Positions 44,270 through 53,586 of a DNA stretch of 64,000 nucleotides are shown piece after piece (position 1 is the stretch's first letter; each line of letters begins with the position of its first letter). Under the pieces are notes generated by a model. That model did no database searches, was not told the origin of the DNA, and saw only the letters and a list, made by a program, of their open reading frames with translations. The stretch comes from Christiangramia forsetii KT0803. GTDB taxonomy: Bacteria; Bacteroidota; Bacteroidia; Flavobacteriales; Flavobacteriaceae. The DNA lies in assembly GCF_000060345.1 (NCBI RefSeq), contig NC_008571.1, positions 1,178,001-1,242,000 on the forward strand. The letters are read 5' to 3'. Position numbers and translations under genes: made by a program.

Positions 44270-45547
44270 ATGAAGATAAGAGGATTAAGATGGTGGATTA
44301 TTGCTTTGATAGCACTTGCCACTATCATCAATTACATTGATAGAACGGCATTTGGTGTCATGTGGCCAGAAATGGGTAAAGATTTGGGAATGGACGAATC
44401 TGATTACGCCGTGATGCTGAACGTATTTATGATCACCTATGCGCTTGGTAAATTTTTATCCGGAAAATTATATGATCAAATTGGTACCCGTCTAGGATTT
44501 ATTTTTTCCATTACATTATGGTCTGCCGCTGCAATTCTGCATGCATTTGCCAGAGGGCTTGTTTCTCTATCAATGGTAAGGGCAATGTTAGGTTTTGGTG
44601 AAGCAGGTAACTGGCCTGGAGCTGTAAAAAGTAATGGAGAATGGTTCCCGGTTAAAGAAAGAGCGATTGCCCAGGGAATTTTTAATGCAGGTGCCTCTCT
44701 TGGAAGCGTAGTTGCACCGGCGCTTATTGCTTTTCTCTATGCTCAGTTTGGATGGAGAACCACTTTCATTATTTTAGGTCTTCTGGGTTTTGTCTGGATC
44801 ATACCCTGGTTCATCATTAACAAAACAACTCCAAAACATCACCCGTGGTTAGGGGAAAAAGAAAGAAATCTTATCCTTTCAGGTAGAATAGAACCCGACG
44901 AAGTAGGCGACAAAGAAAAAGGCTTACCCGTTTCGAAAATATTAAGTTATAAAGAATCCTGGGGAGTGTTGGTATGTCGATTCTTTATTGAACCAATCTG
45001 GTGGCTGTTCGTAGGATGGATGCCACTATACCTGAATTCCGAATTCGGATTTAGTATTGAAGACATTGGATCAACAATCTGGATCTCTTATTTAGGAGGG
45101 ATGGCCGGAAGCTTAGCAGGGGGCTGGTTTTCTGGTAAATTAATGGAAAAACATTCATTGGATTTTTCACGAAAACTTTCCATACTTATTGGAGGTGCTT
45201 TGATATTCCTCGGTTTGTTAGGTATTATCTTCCTCGTTGATGCCAACAATCCAATGACCTTTATTTATATCACATCGATTGTACTTTTCGGTTTTCAATT
45301 TGCCATTGGAAACATTCAAACGCTTTCCAGTGATCTGCTTAAAGGCCCATCTGTGGGGACCCTGGCAGGACTTGCGGGAACGGTTGCAGCGGTATCAGTA
45401 ATAATAATGAACTGGCTAATTCCGCAAATAACTGAAATTTCTTATACCCCGGCATTTATAGTAATTGCAATTCTAGCACCATTGGCAGTATTGTCTATAT
45501 ACATACTTATAAGAAGAATAGAACCAGTAGAAGTGAAATCAAATTAA
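44270..45547 (+). CDS. MFS transporter, ACS/hexuronate type
   Basis: About 425 residues from the ATG at 44270 (MKIRGLRWWIIALIALATIINYIDRTAFGVMWP) with twelve helices. NYIDR in helix 1 and FGEAGNWPGAVKSNGEWFP in loop 4-5 are typical of the anion:cation symporter (ExuT/SLC17) group. An upstream in-frame Met at 44195 adds 25 residues before the first helix and is less likely. It probably imports unsaturated uronate monomers (DEH) through the inner membrane. Confidence 0.9.
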   Translation: MKIRGLRWWIIALIALATIINYIDRTAFGVMWPEMGKDLGMDESDYAVMLNVFMITYALGKFLSGKLYDQIGTRLGFIFSITLWSAAAILHAFARGLVSLSMVRAMLGFGEAGNWPGAVKSNGEWFPVKERAIAQGIFNAGASLGSVVAPALIAFLYAQFGWRTTFIILGLLGFVWIIPWFIINKTTPKHHPWLGEKERNLILSGRIEPDEVGDKEKGLPVSKILSYKESWGVLVCRFFIEPIWWLFVGWMPLYLNSEFGFSIEDIGSTIWISYLGGMAGSLAGGWFSGKLMEKHSLDFSRKLSILIGGALIFLGLLGIIFLVDANNPMTFIYITSIVLFGFQFAIGNIQTLSSDLLKGPSVGTLAGLAGTVAAVSVIIMNWLIPQITEISYTPAFIVIAILAPLAVLSIYILIRRIEPVEVKSN

Positions 45548-45582
45548 ATTTTTTAGATAATAATTATAAATATTAATGAACT

Positions 45583-46347
45583 ATGAGTGAATCAAACCAA
45601 AAAATAGCAGTAATCACCGGTGCTACCGGAGGGATAGGATTTGAAGTAGCCAGAAGACTTGGTAAGGATGGTTATACCGTAATTTTAAACGGGATAGAAA
45701 ACGATAAAGGAGCTGACAGGCTTAAAGAACTTGAAAAAGAAGGGATTTCAGCAGAATATTATGGTTTCGACGTTACCGATGAAGATGCTGTTAATTCAAA
45801 TATCAAGAAGATCGGAGAGAAATATGGTAAAATAGATGCTCTTATAAATAATGCGGGGGGTCTTGGTGGTAGATCAAGATTTGAAGAAATGACTACCGAC
45901 TTTTACAGATCTGTAATGGCACTGAACCTGGATTCTGCGTTCTTTGCATCCAGAGCAGCTATTCCTTATTTAAAAAAAGGGGAGCACCCTACAATTATTA
46001 ATTATACTTCTAATGCAGGTTGGAACGCTGGAGGTCCCGGCGCCGGTATTTACGGCACTTCTAAAGCAGCTGTGCATACGTTAACCAGGGCACTTGCAAA
46101 AGATCTTGCAGAATATGGAATTAGGGTCAATGCAGTTTCTCCCGGGACTATAGATACTCCATTTCATTCACAGATTAAATCTACAAAACCAGAGGTATTC
46201 GCTTCGTGGAAGAACAACATCATGTTAGGACGTTTGGGAGAGCCGGAAGATGTAGCTGGGGTTGTAGCATTTTTGGTAAGTAAAGATGCGGCTTTCTTGA
46301 CTGCGGAAACCATCCAGATTGGTGGAGGACAAGCCCTGGGAATCTAA
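45583..46347 (+). CDS. SDR-family reductase, probable DEH reductase
   Basis: A 254-residue classical short-chain dehydrogenase. It shows the nucleotide motif TGATGGIGFEVARRL, NNAGG near residue 90, the catalytic Ser in NYTSNAGWNAGG, and YGTSKAAVHTL with Tyr and Lys. In alginate loci this place is taken by the enzyme reducing 4-deoxy-L-erythro-5-hexoseulose uronate to 2-keto-3-deoxygluconate. Enzyme identity is inferred from context. It follows the transporter by 36 bp. Confidence 0.88.
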   Translation: MSESNQKIAVITGATGGIGFEVARRLGKDGYTVILNGIENDKGADRLKELEKEGISAEYYGFDVTDEDAVNSNIKKIGEKYGKIDALINNAGGLGGRSRFEEMTTDFYRSVMALNLDSAFFASRAAIPYLKKGEHPTIINYTSNAGWNAGGPGAGIYGTSKAAVHTLTRALAKDLAEYGIRVNAVSPGTIDTPFHSQIKSTKPEVFASWKNNIMLGRLGEPEDVAGVVAFLVSKDAAFLTAETIQIGGGQALGI

Positions 46348-46378
46348 TAAAAAAGAATGCTGAAGTAGGAAGTAAAAA

Positions 46379-46407
46379 ATGTCTGTTTTATTGAATATTT
46401 CAGACAT
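46379..46407 (+). terminator. Intra-operon hairpin before kdgK
   Basis: ATGTCTG at 46379-46385 pairs with CAGACAT at 46401-46407, with a possible outer pairing of GAAGTAA and TTACTTTC. It lies in the 92-bp gap between the SDR and kdgK genes. It may be a partial terminator or an mRNA-stability hairpin. Confidence 0.35.
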
Positions 46408-46439
46408 TGACTATCTTCTTACTTTCAAAATAGAATCAC

Positions 46440-47459
46440 ATGAAAAGTATTGTAGCCTTTGGGGAAATGATGATGAGATTGTCTCCACCTGAACATTTGC
46501 GTTTTTTCCAGGCAAACTCTTTCGAGGTTTCTTATAGTGGTGCCGAGTTTAATACGCTGGCATCACTGCAACGTTGGGGGCTTTCTACGCAGTTCGTAAC
46601 CAAACTACCGGATAATGATTTTGGAAATAAAGCTATTTCCGAGATTTCCAGGTATCAGGTGGGTAGCCAGCACATTGTAAAGGAAGGTAAGCGTCTGGGC
46701 ATTTACTTTCTTGAAAAAGGTAATGCCATAAGACATAGCAAAGTTATTTACGATCGGGCTGATAGTGCTGTTGCAAATATTAAGCAGGGAGAGATAGATT
46801 GGGAAAAGGTATTTGCCAATGCTACCGGATTTCACTGGTCTGGTATTACCCCGGGAATTTCAGCAGAAGCCGCCCGGGAATGTTTGCTTGCCTGTAAAAC
46901 GGCAAAAAAGATGGGACTAAAAATTTCCTGTGATCTTAATTACAGGTCCACCTTGTGGAAATGGGGTAAACAACCAGATGAGATACTCCCCGAAATGTTG
47001 GAGATCACCAATGTGATCCTGGCAGATCTTGCTACGCTTAATAAAATGCTGGGTAAAAAAAGTATAGATCCCGATTACAGGAAACCCGATACGTTAAAGG
47101 AATATTACGATGAAATTTTAAAGGCATGTCCAGATCTGGAATTTCTACCTACCACGTTGCGCTATTCTGAAAGTGCCTCGCATCAAAAAATAGGAGGAAT
47201 TATGTATGCTTCCGGAGAACTTATTACTTCAGAAGTAAAAGAAGTACTACCGGTTGTAGATCGTTTGGGAACAGGAGATGCTTTTATGGCGGGTATTCTT
47301 TACGGAATTCACATGAAAATGGACTATCAGGAAGTTCTGGATTTTGCGGTAGCTACCTGCGCTTATAAGCATACTATGTCTGGCGATATAAATATAGCTT
47401 CCTTAGAAGAAGTGCAAGCAATCATGAAAGGCGATCTTTCTGCATTAATTAAAAGATAA
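46440..47459 (+). CDS. kdgK: 2-keto-3-deoxygluconate kinase
   Basis: A 339-residue PfkB-family sugar kinase. The N terminus reads VAFGEMMMRLSPPEHLRF, the substrate region includes SYSGAEFNTLASLQRWG, and the PfkB signature 2 with catalytic Asp is DRLGTGDAFMAGILYG near residue 280. It phosphorylates KDG to KDPG. Length and order (kdgK then kdgA, 7 bp apart) are standard for uronate pathways. Confidence 0.93.
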   Translation: MKSIVAFGEMMMRLSPPEHLRFFQANSFEVSYSGAEFNTLASLQRWGLSTQFVTKLPDNDFGNKAISEISRYQVGSQHIVKEGKRLGIYFLEKGNAIRHSKVIYDRADSAVANIKQGEIDWEKVFANATGFHWSGITPGISAEAARECLLACKTAKKMGLKISCDLNYRSTLWKWGKQPDEILPEMLEITNVILADLATLNKMLGKKSIDPDYRKPDTLKEYYDEILKACPDLEFLPTTLRYSESASHQKIGGIMYASGELITSEVKEVLPVVDRLGTGDAFMAGILYGIHMKMDYQEVLDFAVATCAYKHTMSGDINIASLEEVQAIMKGDLSALIKR

Positions 47460-47466
47460 TCAAATT

Positions 47467-48138
47467 ATGGCAAAATTATCAAGACTGGAAGTATATGAGG
47501 TAATGAAATCAACAGGCCTGGTTCCACTTTTTAGTCATACAGATATAGATGTTGCTAAAAGCCTGATCGACGCGTGTTATAAAGGAGGAGCCAGGGTTCT
47601 GGAATTTACCGCTCGTGCTCAGAATGCTCATACGGTATTCGAGGAAATGGCCGGGTATGTAAAGAAAGAATATCCAGATCTTGCTCTGGGAATTGGTTCT
47701 ATTACCGATGGTCCTTCAGCGTCACTCTATATTCAGCTCGGTGCCGATTTTATTGTAACTCCGGTGTTTAGAGAGGATATCGCAATTATCTGTAACCGCA
47801 GAAAGATCCCGTTTTTTCCTGGTTGTGGTTCTCTGACTGAAATCGCCAGGGCTGAAGAGATAGGCTGTGAAATTGTAAAATTATTTCCTGGTTCTATTTA
47901 TGGTCCGGAATTTATAAAAGCTATTAAAGGTCCGCAACCATGGACGAGCATAATGCCTACGGGCGGTGTGGAGCCAACTGGAGAAAGTATAGAACAATGG
48001 CTGAAGGCAGGAGCTTCTTGCGTTGGTATAGGTTCTAAACTTATGATAAAAGATTCCAATGGAGATTTTGATTATGATGAAATCCAACAAGTTGTAAAAA
48101 AATGTGTTGAAATCATTAAAGACTACAAAAGCAAATAA
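47467..48138 (+). CDS. kdgA: KDPG aldolase
   Basis: A 223-residue class I aldolase. Visible features are GGARVLEFTARAQNAH with the catalytic Glu region, FIVTPVF, PFFPGCGSLTEI, and the Schiff-base Lys in CEIVKLFPGSIYGP, then SIMPTGGVEPT binding phosphate. It splits KDPG into pyruvate and glyceraldehyde-3-phosphate, or KHG by the same chemistry. It is coupled to kdgK. Confidence 0.93.
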   Translation: MAKLSRLEVYEVMKSTGLVPLFSHTDIDVAKSLIDACYKGGARVLEFTARAQNAHTVFEEMAGYVKKEYPDLALGIGSITDGPSASLYIQLGADFIVTPVFREDIAIICNRRKIPFFPGCGSLTEIARAEEIGCEIVKLFPGSIYGPEFIKAIKGPQPWTSIMPTGGVEPTGESIEQWLKAGASCVGIGSKLMIKDSNGDFDYDEIQQVVKKCVEIIKDYKSK

Positions 48139-48196
48139 AAGATTTAGCCTCCTAGTTGGTAAGTCTAATTCTAAAGGACACAATAAAATCGAATAA

Positions 48197-49195
48197 ATGG
48201 AAAGACATACTACTTTAGGAGAGTTCATTATTGAAAATCAAAAAGATTTTCCATATGCTAAAGGAGAATTGAGCGCTTTGCTGAGTTCTATCCGGTTAGC
48301 AGGAAAGGTGGTGAACCAACAGATCAATAAAGCAGGCCTGGCAGAAATTCTTGGAAAAGCAGGAAAGGAGAATGTGCAGGGGGAAAGTCAGGCGAAATTA
48401 GATGTGCTTGCTAATGAAATTTTTGTAAGTACGCTTCGAAATCGTGGTGAAATATGCGGTCTGGCTTCAGAAGAACTGGAAGATTATCTCGTTTTTGATG
48501 AGGAGATGCATAAGAATGCTGAATATATAGTTTTAATAGATCCATTGGACGGTTCCAGCAATATTGATGTAGACATTACCGTAGGTACGATATTCAGTAT
48601 TTATCGAAGAATTTCAAAGAAAGGCACCCCGGCAACTTTAGAAGATTTTTTACAACCTGGAATAAATCAGGTTGCTGCCGGATACCTTATCTATGGAACT
48701 TCGACCATCTTAGTCTATACCACCGGAAATGGAGTTAATGGATTCACTTTCGATCCTGGAATTGGTTCTTTTTTCCTTTCTCATTCCGATATAAAGTTTC
48801 CGAAGAAAGGAAATACCTATTCAGTAAATGAAGGGAATTATGTGCATTTTCCGCAGGGTATCAAAAAATATATAAAATGGGTACAGGAGCTGAATGAGGA
48901 GGAGAATAGGCCATTTACTTCACGTTACACAGGATCACTGGTAGCAGATTTCCATAGAAATATGTTGCTTGGGGGGATTTATTTGTATCCGCAGGGAACA
49001 ACAGCACCCAAGGGAAAATTACGTTTACTCTATGAATGCAATCCTATGGCTTTTTTGGCAGAACAGGCAGGCGGGAAAGCCACTGATGGTTCTAGAAGGA
49101 TCATGGAATTACAACCTCAAGAACTACACGAGCGTGCACCTTTTATTTGTGGAAACAAAGAGATGGTGGAAAAGGCTGAAGAGTTTATGCAGTAA
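48197..49195 (+). CDS. fbp: Fructose-1,6-bisphosphatase, class I
   Basis: A 332-residue enzyme with the metal-site motif [24 protein letters not shown] near residue 110, [14 protein letters not shown] with metal-ligand Glu residues, [25 protein letters not shown] in the middle, and the family end [25 protein letters not shown]. It removes the 1-phosphate of fructose-1,6-bisphosphate in gluconeogenesis. Its co-directional place after kdgA, 58 bp downstream, suggests that growth on alginate, which yields only triose and pyruvate, recruits it. Confidence 0.95.
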   Translation: MERHTTLGEFIIENQKDFPYAKGELSALLSSIRLAGKVVNQQINKAGLAEILGKAGKENVQGESQAKLDVLANEIFVSTLRNRGEICGLASEELEDYLVFDEEMHKNAEYIVLIDPLDGSSNIDVDITVGTIFSIYRRISKKGTPATLEDFLQPGINQVAAGYLIYGTSTILVYTTGNGVNGFTFDPGIGSFFLSHSDIKFPKKGNTYSVNEGNYVHFPQGIKKYIKWVQELNEEENRPFTSRYTGSLVADFHRNMLLGGIYLYPQGTTAPKGKLRLLYECNPMAFLAEQAGGKATDGSRRIMELQPQELHERAPFICGNKEMVEKAEEFMQ

Positions 49196-49245
49196 TTTAA
49201 CCTTTCTGATTCTTCTATTTCTATTGTTAATGATTTGAATAAATT

Positions 49246-50271
49246 ATGAGGAATGAAATAACATTACAGGAGTTGGCCCTGTCGTTAAACTTATCTATTA
49301 GCACGGTCTCCAAATCATTAAATGATAGTCCTGAAATAAGTGTAAAAACGAAAAGCCGGGTCAAAGAATTAGCTCTATTAAAGCGATATATCCCGAATAG
49401 TATGGCACAAAGTTTAAAGGGGAAGCAATCCAAGACTATTGGGGTGGTCATACCAAATATATTCAGTAAATTTTTTTCTGAGTCTCTTCACGCAATTGAA
49501 AATAAAGCCAACGAACGCGGTTTTAGAACTATTATTTGTTTCTCTAATGATTCTATCGATAAAGAAGCAGAATGTATAGAAAAGCTTATTAAAAGTAGAG
49601 TAGATGGAATTATCCTCGCGGTATCAGAAGAATCGCAGTACAAGAAAATAAACGAACATATCGAAAAGGTTTTATCTTATAAAATCCCTTTGGTAATGCT
49701 TGATCATTTGGAGGATACTATAAGTTGTGATAAAGTAGGATTGAATGAAACTCTTTTAGCGGAAGAAGCAACAATGAATCTTTTTAATTTAGGTTATAGG
49801 AATGTTGCCTTTTTAGCGCAAAATCCATCTACAAATAAAGCTGAATCTCAGAAACAGGGATATTTAGATGCAATTAAAAGGAAAGATGGTAAAAAGCAAA
49901 TTTTGAGTTTTGGGTCTTCTGAAGTTTGTCATCAAAAACTACACAAGTTAATTCACTCTGAAAAAATCGACGCTGTTATAGTGAATAAGTTACCATTAAC
50001 CATTTTTGGTACTAAAAATTGCTCAAAATCCGTGTTCTCAATTCCGGAAAATGTACACGTTTTAAGTTTATCCAATTTGGGAGATAAAGAGCATCTTTCA
50101 ACTGCATATGATGCTTATGACAGACTTGGAGAAGAACAGGGCGATATTGCTGTTGATACATTACTTGATAGAATTGAAGGAGTGCTTTCAGAAGAATTTG
50201 TAAAATTTGAATTAAAAGGCAGGCTGAATTGTAAAAGTAATAGTGCTCAAATTCAGAAACTTTCAATTTAA
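49246..50271 (+). CDS. LacI-family transcriptional regulator
   Basis: A 341-residue protein. The LacI helix-turn-helix is at the N terminus (ITLQELALSLNLSISTVSKSLNDSPEIS), the hinge helix PNSMAQSLKGKQSKTIGVVIPN follows, and the rest is a periplasmic-binding-like ligand domain (about residues 62-330). No typical CG-centred LacI palindrome was seen nearby, so its target is unclear. It is the last gene of the block before the island. Confidence 0.92.
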   Translation: MRNEITLQELALSLNLSISTVSKSLNDSPEISVKTKSRVKELALLKRYIPNSMAQSLKGKQSKTIGVVIPNIFSKFFSESLHAIENKANERGFRTIICFSNDSIDKEAECIEKLIKSRVDGIILAVSEESQYKKINEHIEKVLSYKIPLVMLDHLEDTISCDKVGLNETLLAEEATMNLFNLGYRNVAFLAQNPSTNKAESQKQGYLDAIKRKDGKKQILSFGSSEVCHQKLHKLIHSEKIDAVIVNKLPLTIFGTKNCSKSVFSIPENVHVLSLSNLGDKEHLSTAYDAYDRLGEEQGDIAVDTLLDRIEGVLSEEFVKFELKGRLNCKSNSAQIQKLSI

Positions 50272-50569
50272 TCCCGGTTTAACCTCTTATATAAATACTC
50301 ACCAGGCAGATAGTATTTGCTTATTTTATACTTTCGCATGGGTATTAATATGGGTTGATTAAATAAGAACATACCAATAATTCTCGATTACTTTAGTACA
50401 CTTTCGCTGCGATTTTTTTCTGAAAAGAATAGAAAGGTTTAGATAGTTTCTTAGAAACTTCTGAAGTTATATGCTGTCAAATTTAAGTTGAAAACATCAA
50501 ACATTCTGTACCTATGTTGTACCCATTAATAAATAAAGGCTTTCGATTTCTCAAAAGCCTTGTTATTAT
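50272..50569. other. Intergenic region holding short repeats and a tRNA-type terminator
   Basis: Two related 10-11-bp units, TTCTGTACCTA and TGTTGTACCCA, lie at 50504-50525, like the units at 50719-50751. AAGGCTTT (50536-50543) and AAAGCCTT (50554-50561) form a hairpin whose reverse-strand reading is followed by TTTATTTATT; it is the terminator expected after the tRNA whose 3' end lies at 50570-50615. No gene was seen. Confidence 0.6.
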
Positions 50570-50615
50570 TGTAGCGAGACCGAGATTTGAACTCGGGACC
50601 TCCGGGTTATGAAAA
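50570..50615 (-). other. tRNA 3'-half remnant, attachment site of the genomic island
   Basis: The reverse strand reads TTCATAACCCGGAGGTCCC, then GAGTTCAAATCTCGGTCTCGC: an anticodon loop with CAT, variable loop, complete T arm with the GTTCAAAT loop, and the 3' acceptor strand. The 5' half of the tRNA is missing. A tyrosine recombinase gene follows at 50799. This is the pattern left when an element integrates into a tRNA 3' end; the repaired full tRNA (Met or Ile2 type) would lie at the far, right-hand end of the island, outside the window. Confidence 0.8.
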
Positions 50616-50718
50616 TATTCTGCTAGAAGTCAAATTTATACAAAATACTTGAAAATCAATTAGTTATCGTTGTTTTGGTAAATTTTGATATTATATAATA
50701 TGGCCTAAAATCAACCGA

Positions 50719-50751
50719 TTCTGTACTTATTCTGTACTTATTCTGTACTAG
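50719..50751 (+). repeat. Three tandem 11-bp repeats before the integrase
   Basis: TTCTGTACTTA at 50719-50729 and 50730-50740, and TTCTGTACTAG at 50741-50751. Placed between the attachment site and the integrase gene, they may be arm-type recombinase binding sites or an integrase operator. Confidence 0.65.
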
Positions 50752-50798
50752 TTTTTAGGTATAAATTATTATATTACAAGGTTTTAAATCCTAACTGT

Positions 50799-52130
50799 AT
50801 GGCAAATTTAAAGATTGTTTTGAGAAAAAACATGAAAAAGAAGGATGGAAGGATACCTCTGGCCTTAAGAATTAGCGAAAATTATAAAACGAATTATGTT
50901 TGGCTGGGACATTCTGTATTTGAAAAAGATTGGGATGACGTTGCTTGTAAGGTTAAAAAGACTCATCCAAACTTTAAGCAGTTAAATAATTTTTTGATGA
51001 AAAGGATGATTGAAGTCAATGATATCTATTTCAATGCAGAGAAAAAAATTACGCCAAGGCAAATAAAACAAAAATTAAAAGGGCCAGATGGCTCTAAATC
51101 ATTCTTTACTGTTGCCACTGAACATATTCAAAGTAAATATGACACGGGAGTTTTTTCAGTTGCTAAAGCGCAGTTATCAATACTATATAATATTGAAGAA
51201 TTTATACAACTAAAGAATTCGAGAAGTAAGGCAAAAATCATCCAAGAAATTAAACAAAGACGGTTAAAGCGAGTGAGCGAGGCAAGAAGATCTAAATATC
51301 ACTGGATGGATGGTGTTGCATATTTTAAAAAAAATGATAACCTAAGATTCCGGGATATTGACGAGTCTTTTATTAGAAAATATAAGACATTTTGTTCTTC
51401 TTACTTGAATCATAAACCAAGGACAATAACCAATCAGCTTATTTTCATTAGAACTCTTTATAATATTGCAATTAAAGAAGGAGTAATTGCCCAGAAATAT
51501 TATCCTTTTGCTGGTGAGAAAGAGAAAATTAGAATAAGCTCAGGTAATAAAATTGGATTGAATGTAGAAGAAATTGAGAAGATAGAATCACTCGAATTAG
51601 AGAAGTACAGAACTATATGGCATACTCACAACATATGGTTGTTTTCTTTTTATTTTGCCGGGATGCGAATCTCAGATGTAATTAAATTAAAATGGTCTGA
51701 TTTCAAGGATAACCGTTTATACTATGTCATGGAAAAAAATGGTAAGCCTTTAAGTTTAAAAATTCCTGATAAAGCTAGGATTATAATTGATTACTATCGC
51801 CCAGATAAGAAATTCAATAACGGATATTTATTCCCTTTTTTACGGGAAGTAGATCAAACTCAAGCCGAACAAATTTATACACGGACAAAGAGTACCACTA
51901 AACTTCTCAATAAATATTTAAAAAGAATAGCTAAACTCTGTGGCATTGATAAAACATTATCGAATCATATAGCCCGTCATAGCTTTGGAAATATTGCAGG
52001 TGATAGAATTCACCCTTTAATGCTGCAAAAATTATATAGACATAGTGATTTAAAAACCACTTTAAATTATCAGGCAAATTTTATCCATAGGGATGCTGAT
52101 GAAGCTTTGGATAGTGTTATCAATTTTTGA
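50799..52130 (+). CDS. int: Tyrosine recombinase (island integrase)
   Basis: A 443-residue integrase. The N-terminal Arm-DNA-binding domain (about residues 1-90, KNMKKKDGRIPLALRISENYKTNYVWLGHSV) and a core-binding SAM-like domain (about 105-245) precede the catalytic domain. Catalytic residues are in FAGMRISDVIKLKW (Arg), NHIARHSFGNIA (His-x-x-Arg) and LYRHSDLKTTLNYQ (His, Tyr). This is the Bacteroidota integrase type used by genomic islands and conjugative elements. It should catalyse recombination at the tRNA site immediately upstream. Confidence 0.93.
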   Translation: MANLKIVLRKNMKKKDGRIPLALRISENYKTNYVWLGHSVFEKDWDDVACKVKKTHPNFKQLNNFLMKRMIEVNDIYFNAEKKITPRQIKQKLKGPDGSKSFFTVATEHIQSKYDTGVFSVAKAQLSILYNIEEFIQLKNSRSKAKIIQEIKQRRLKRVSEARRSKYHWMDGVAYFKKNDNLRFRDIDESFIRKYKTFCSSYLNHKPRTITNQLIFIRTLYNIAIKEGVIAQKYYPFAGEKEKIRISSGNKIGLNVEEIEKIESLELEKYRTIWHTHNIWLFSFYFAGMRISDVIKLKWSDFKDNRLYYVMEKNGKPLSLKIPDKARIIIDYYRPDKKFNNGYLFPFLREVDQTQAEQIYTRTKSTTKLLNKYLKRIAKLCGIDKTLSNHIARHSFGNIAGDRIHPLMLQKLYRHSDLKTTLNYQANFIHRDADEALDSVINF

Positions 52131-52446
52131 TTTGGTAATTTGAAATTTATTATTCCTTCTCCATAGAATCTATAACTCATTTCTTATAAAATGTCACTTT
52201 TTTGTTAAATAAACTTAATTGTGAAAGTTTTTCCCATAAAAACATAAGAAATTGATTTCATCAATTTTTAATTTTGCTATTCCTTAGAAGTAAGCTCACT
52301 TTAATTAACCTTTAGCTAAAATATATTTATCTCTCTCAATTCAATCGATGTTGAGAATTATAACAAATACTACAATTTTTTAATTAATTTAAGTAAATAG
52401 AGGTGTAAAAAAATCAACCTAATCAATTAACCAAACCATTAATATT
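52131..52446. other. Intergenic region after the integrase
   Basis: AT-rich DNA with no ORF, repeat or stable hairpin that I can support. It probably carries the promoter of the DUF3347 lipoprotein gene. Confidence 0.4.
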
Positions 52447-52992
52447 ATGAGATCTATCATTAAGTTGGGAATTGCTCCCTTATTAGTTTTACTATTAGCT
52501 TCCTGTGTGGATAAAAAAGAAACCCAATCTGTCGAAGTAAACACGCCTCAGGAAGTGAAAAAAAATGAAGAAAAAGCCGCAGATGTTGCCGATCAGGATT
52601 TTATAGATGGTATGACGGGGAAGATCTGGCATAACTATCTTGAAATCAAAATGGCACTTACCAATGATGATTCTGGACAGGCAAAGGATGCAGCAAAAAG
52701 TATGGCCGATTCATTTTCTGAAGAGCGTGCAGAATTAAAATCAATGGCTGCGCAGTTGGGAGACACTGACGATATTGAGGAGCAGAGAAGGTTATTTTCA
52801 AAGTTTACAGAATTGGCTGGGCCTATGTTTGAAGAAGCCCTTTCCGGAGGGACCATTTACAGGAAATTCTGTCCTATGGCTTTTAATAATGATGGCGCGT
52901 ACTGGTACGCTGATGTAGAGGAGATCAAAAATCCATATTTCGGTGATAAAATGCTCAACTGCGGCTCCGTAAAAAAGGCTATAGAAAAGTAA
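52447..52992 (+). CDS. DUF3347-type lipoprotein, probable copper binding
   Basis: A 181-residue lipoprotein (LLLASCVDKK). The C-terminal half holds the pattern typical of DUF3347 and of CusB tails: YRKFCPMAFNNDGAYWYADVEEIKNPYFGDKMLNCGSVK, with Cys, Met and a second Cys positioned to bind Cu(I). An Asp/Glu/Ala-rich helical part precedes it. It is the first cargo gene of the island and lies 32 bp before a DUF305-like gene. Confidence 0.82.
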   Translation: MRSIIKLGIAPLLVLLLASCVDKKETQSVEVNTPQEVKKNEEKAADVADQDFIDGMTGKIWHNYLEIKMALTNDDSGQAKDAAKSMADSFSEERAELKSMAAQLGDTDDIEEQRRLFSKFTELAGPMFEEALSGGTIYRKFCPMAFNNDGAYWYADVEEIKNPYFGDKMLNCGSVKKAIEK

Positions 52993-53024
52993 AATTTCCC
53001 AATAAACCTTAAAAACCCAATTAG

Positions 53025-53519
53025 ATGAATTCAGAAAATAACAATAACCACAAGTCTGGTGGAAGCAATTATGGTCGGTTTTTCCTAATGCTTGGTCTGT
53101 CCTTTTTAGCTATGTATATCACGATGTACATGAATACATATGAGTTTGACCATGTATATTTTAGTTTAACCCGCTTTTATATGACCTGTTTGGGAATTGC
53201 AGCTATGGCAGTGATCATGTTATCTCTTATGCTGAAAATGTATAAAAACAAAAAAAAGAACATCGCTATTTATATCGGTAGCCTCGTGTTATTTGTTTCA
53301 GCCTTAGGTCTGGTAAGAGCACAACGACCTATTATTGGGGATGTTTTATATATGAAGGCGATGATCCCCCACCATTCCATTGCGATATTAACCAGTAAAA
53401 GGGCAGATATTAAAGATCCTGAAACCAAAAAACTAGCCGAGGAGATCATTGAAGCACAGAAACGCGAAATTGCCCAAATGAAGAAGATCATTTATCGACT
53501 GAAAAACGAGGAGAATTAA
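53025..53519 (+). CDS. DUF305-like membrane protein
   Basis: A 164-residue protein with three hydrophobic helices (about residues 17-35, 45-70 and 77-97) and a C-terminal cytosolic or periplasmic part with the DUF305 motif MKAMIPHHSIAILTSKRADIKDPETKKLAEEIIEAQKREIAQMKKII. DUF305 folds like ferritin-type helices and its MIPHHxxAI motif may bind metal. Found commonly in copper-resistance clusters. It forms a unit with the DUF3347 gene. Confidence 0.85.
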   Translation: MNSENNNNHKSGGSNYGRFFLMLGLSFLAMYITMYMNTYEFDHVYFSLTRFYMTCLGIAAMAVIMLSLMLKMYKNKKKNIAIYIGSLVLFVSALGLVRAQRPIIGDVLYMKAMIPHHSIAILTSKRADIKDPETKKLAEEIIEAQKREIAQMKKIIYRLKNEEN

Positions 53520-53586
53520 TCTGAATATTTTACAGCTCTTATAGTAAGGAAGGAAATCTCTCGGAGAGAGTGAAGTTAAAAATTAA

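Noticed and set aside
49246-50271. LacI-family protein as reader of the TTGGTAAACCA sites
   Set aside because: LacI operators normally have a central CG and TTGGTAAACCA does not; the FadR-type regulator has a site at its own promoter and fits better, although this is not proven.
50570-50615. Functional tRNA gene
   Set aside because: Only the anticodon loop, T arm and 3' acceptor strand are present; the D arm and 5' acceptor strand are missing.
50719-50751. CRISPR-like tandem array
   Set aside because: Units are 11 bp, directly adjacent, with no spacers and no cas genes nearby.
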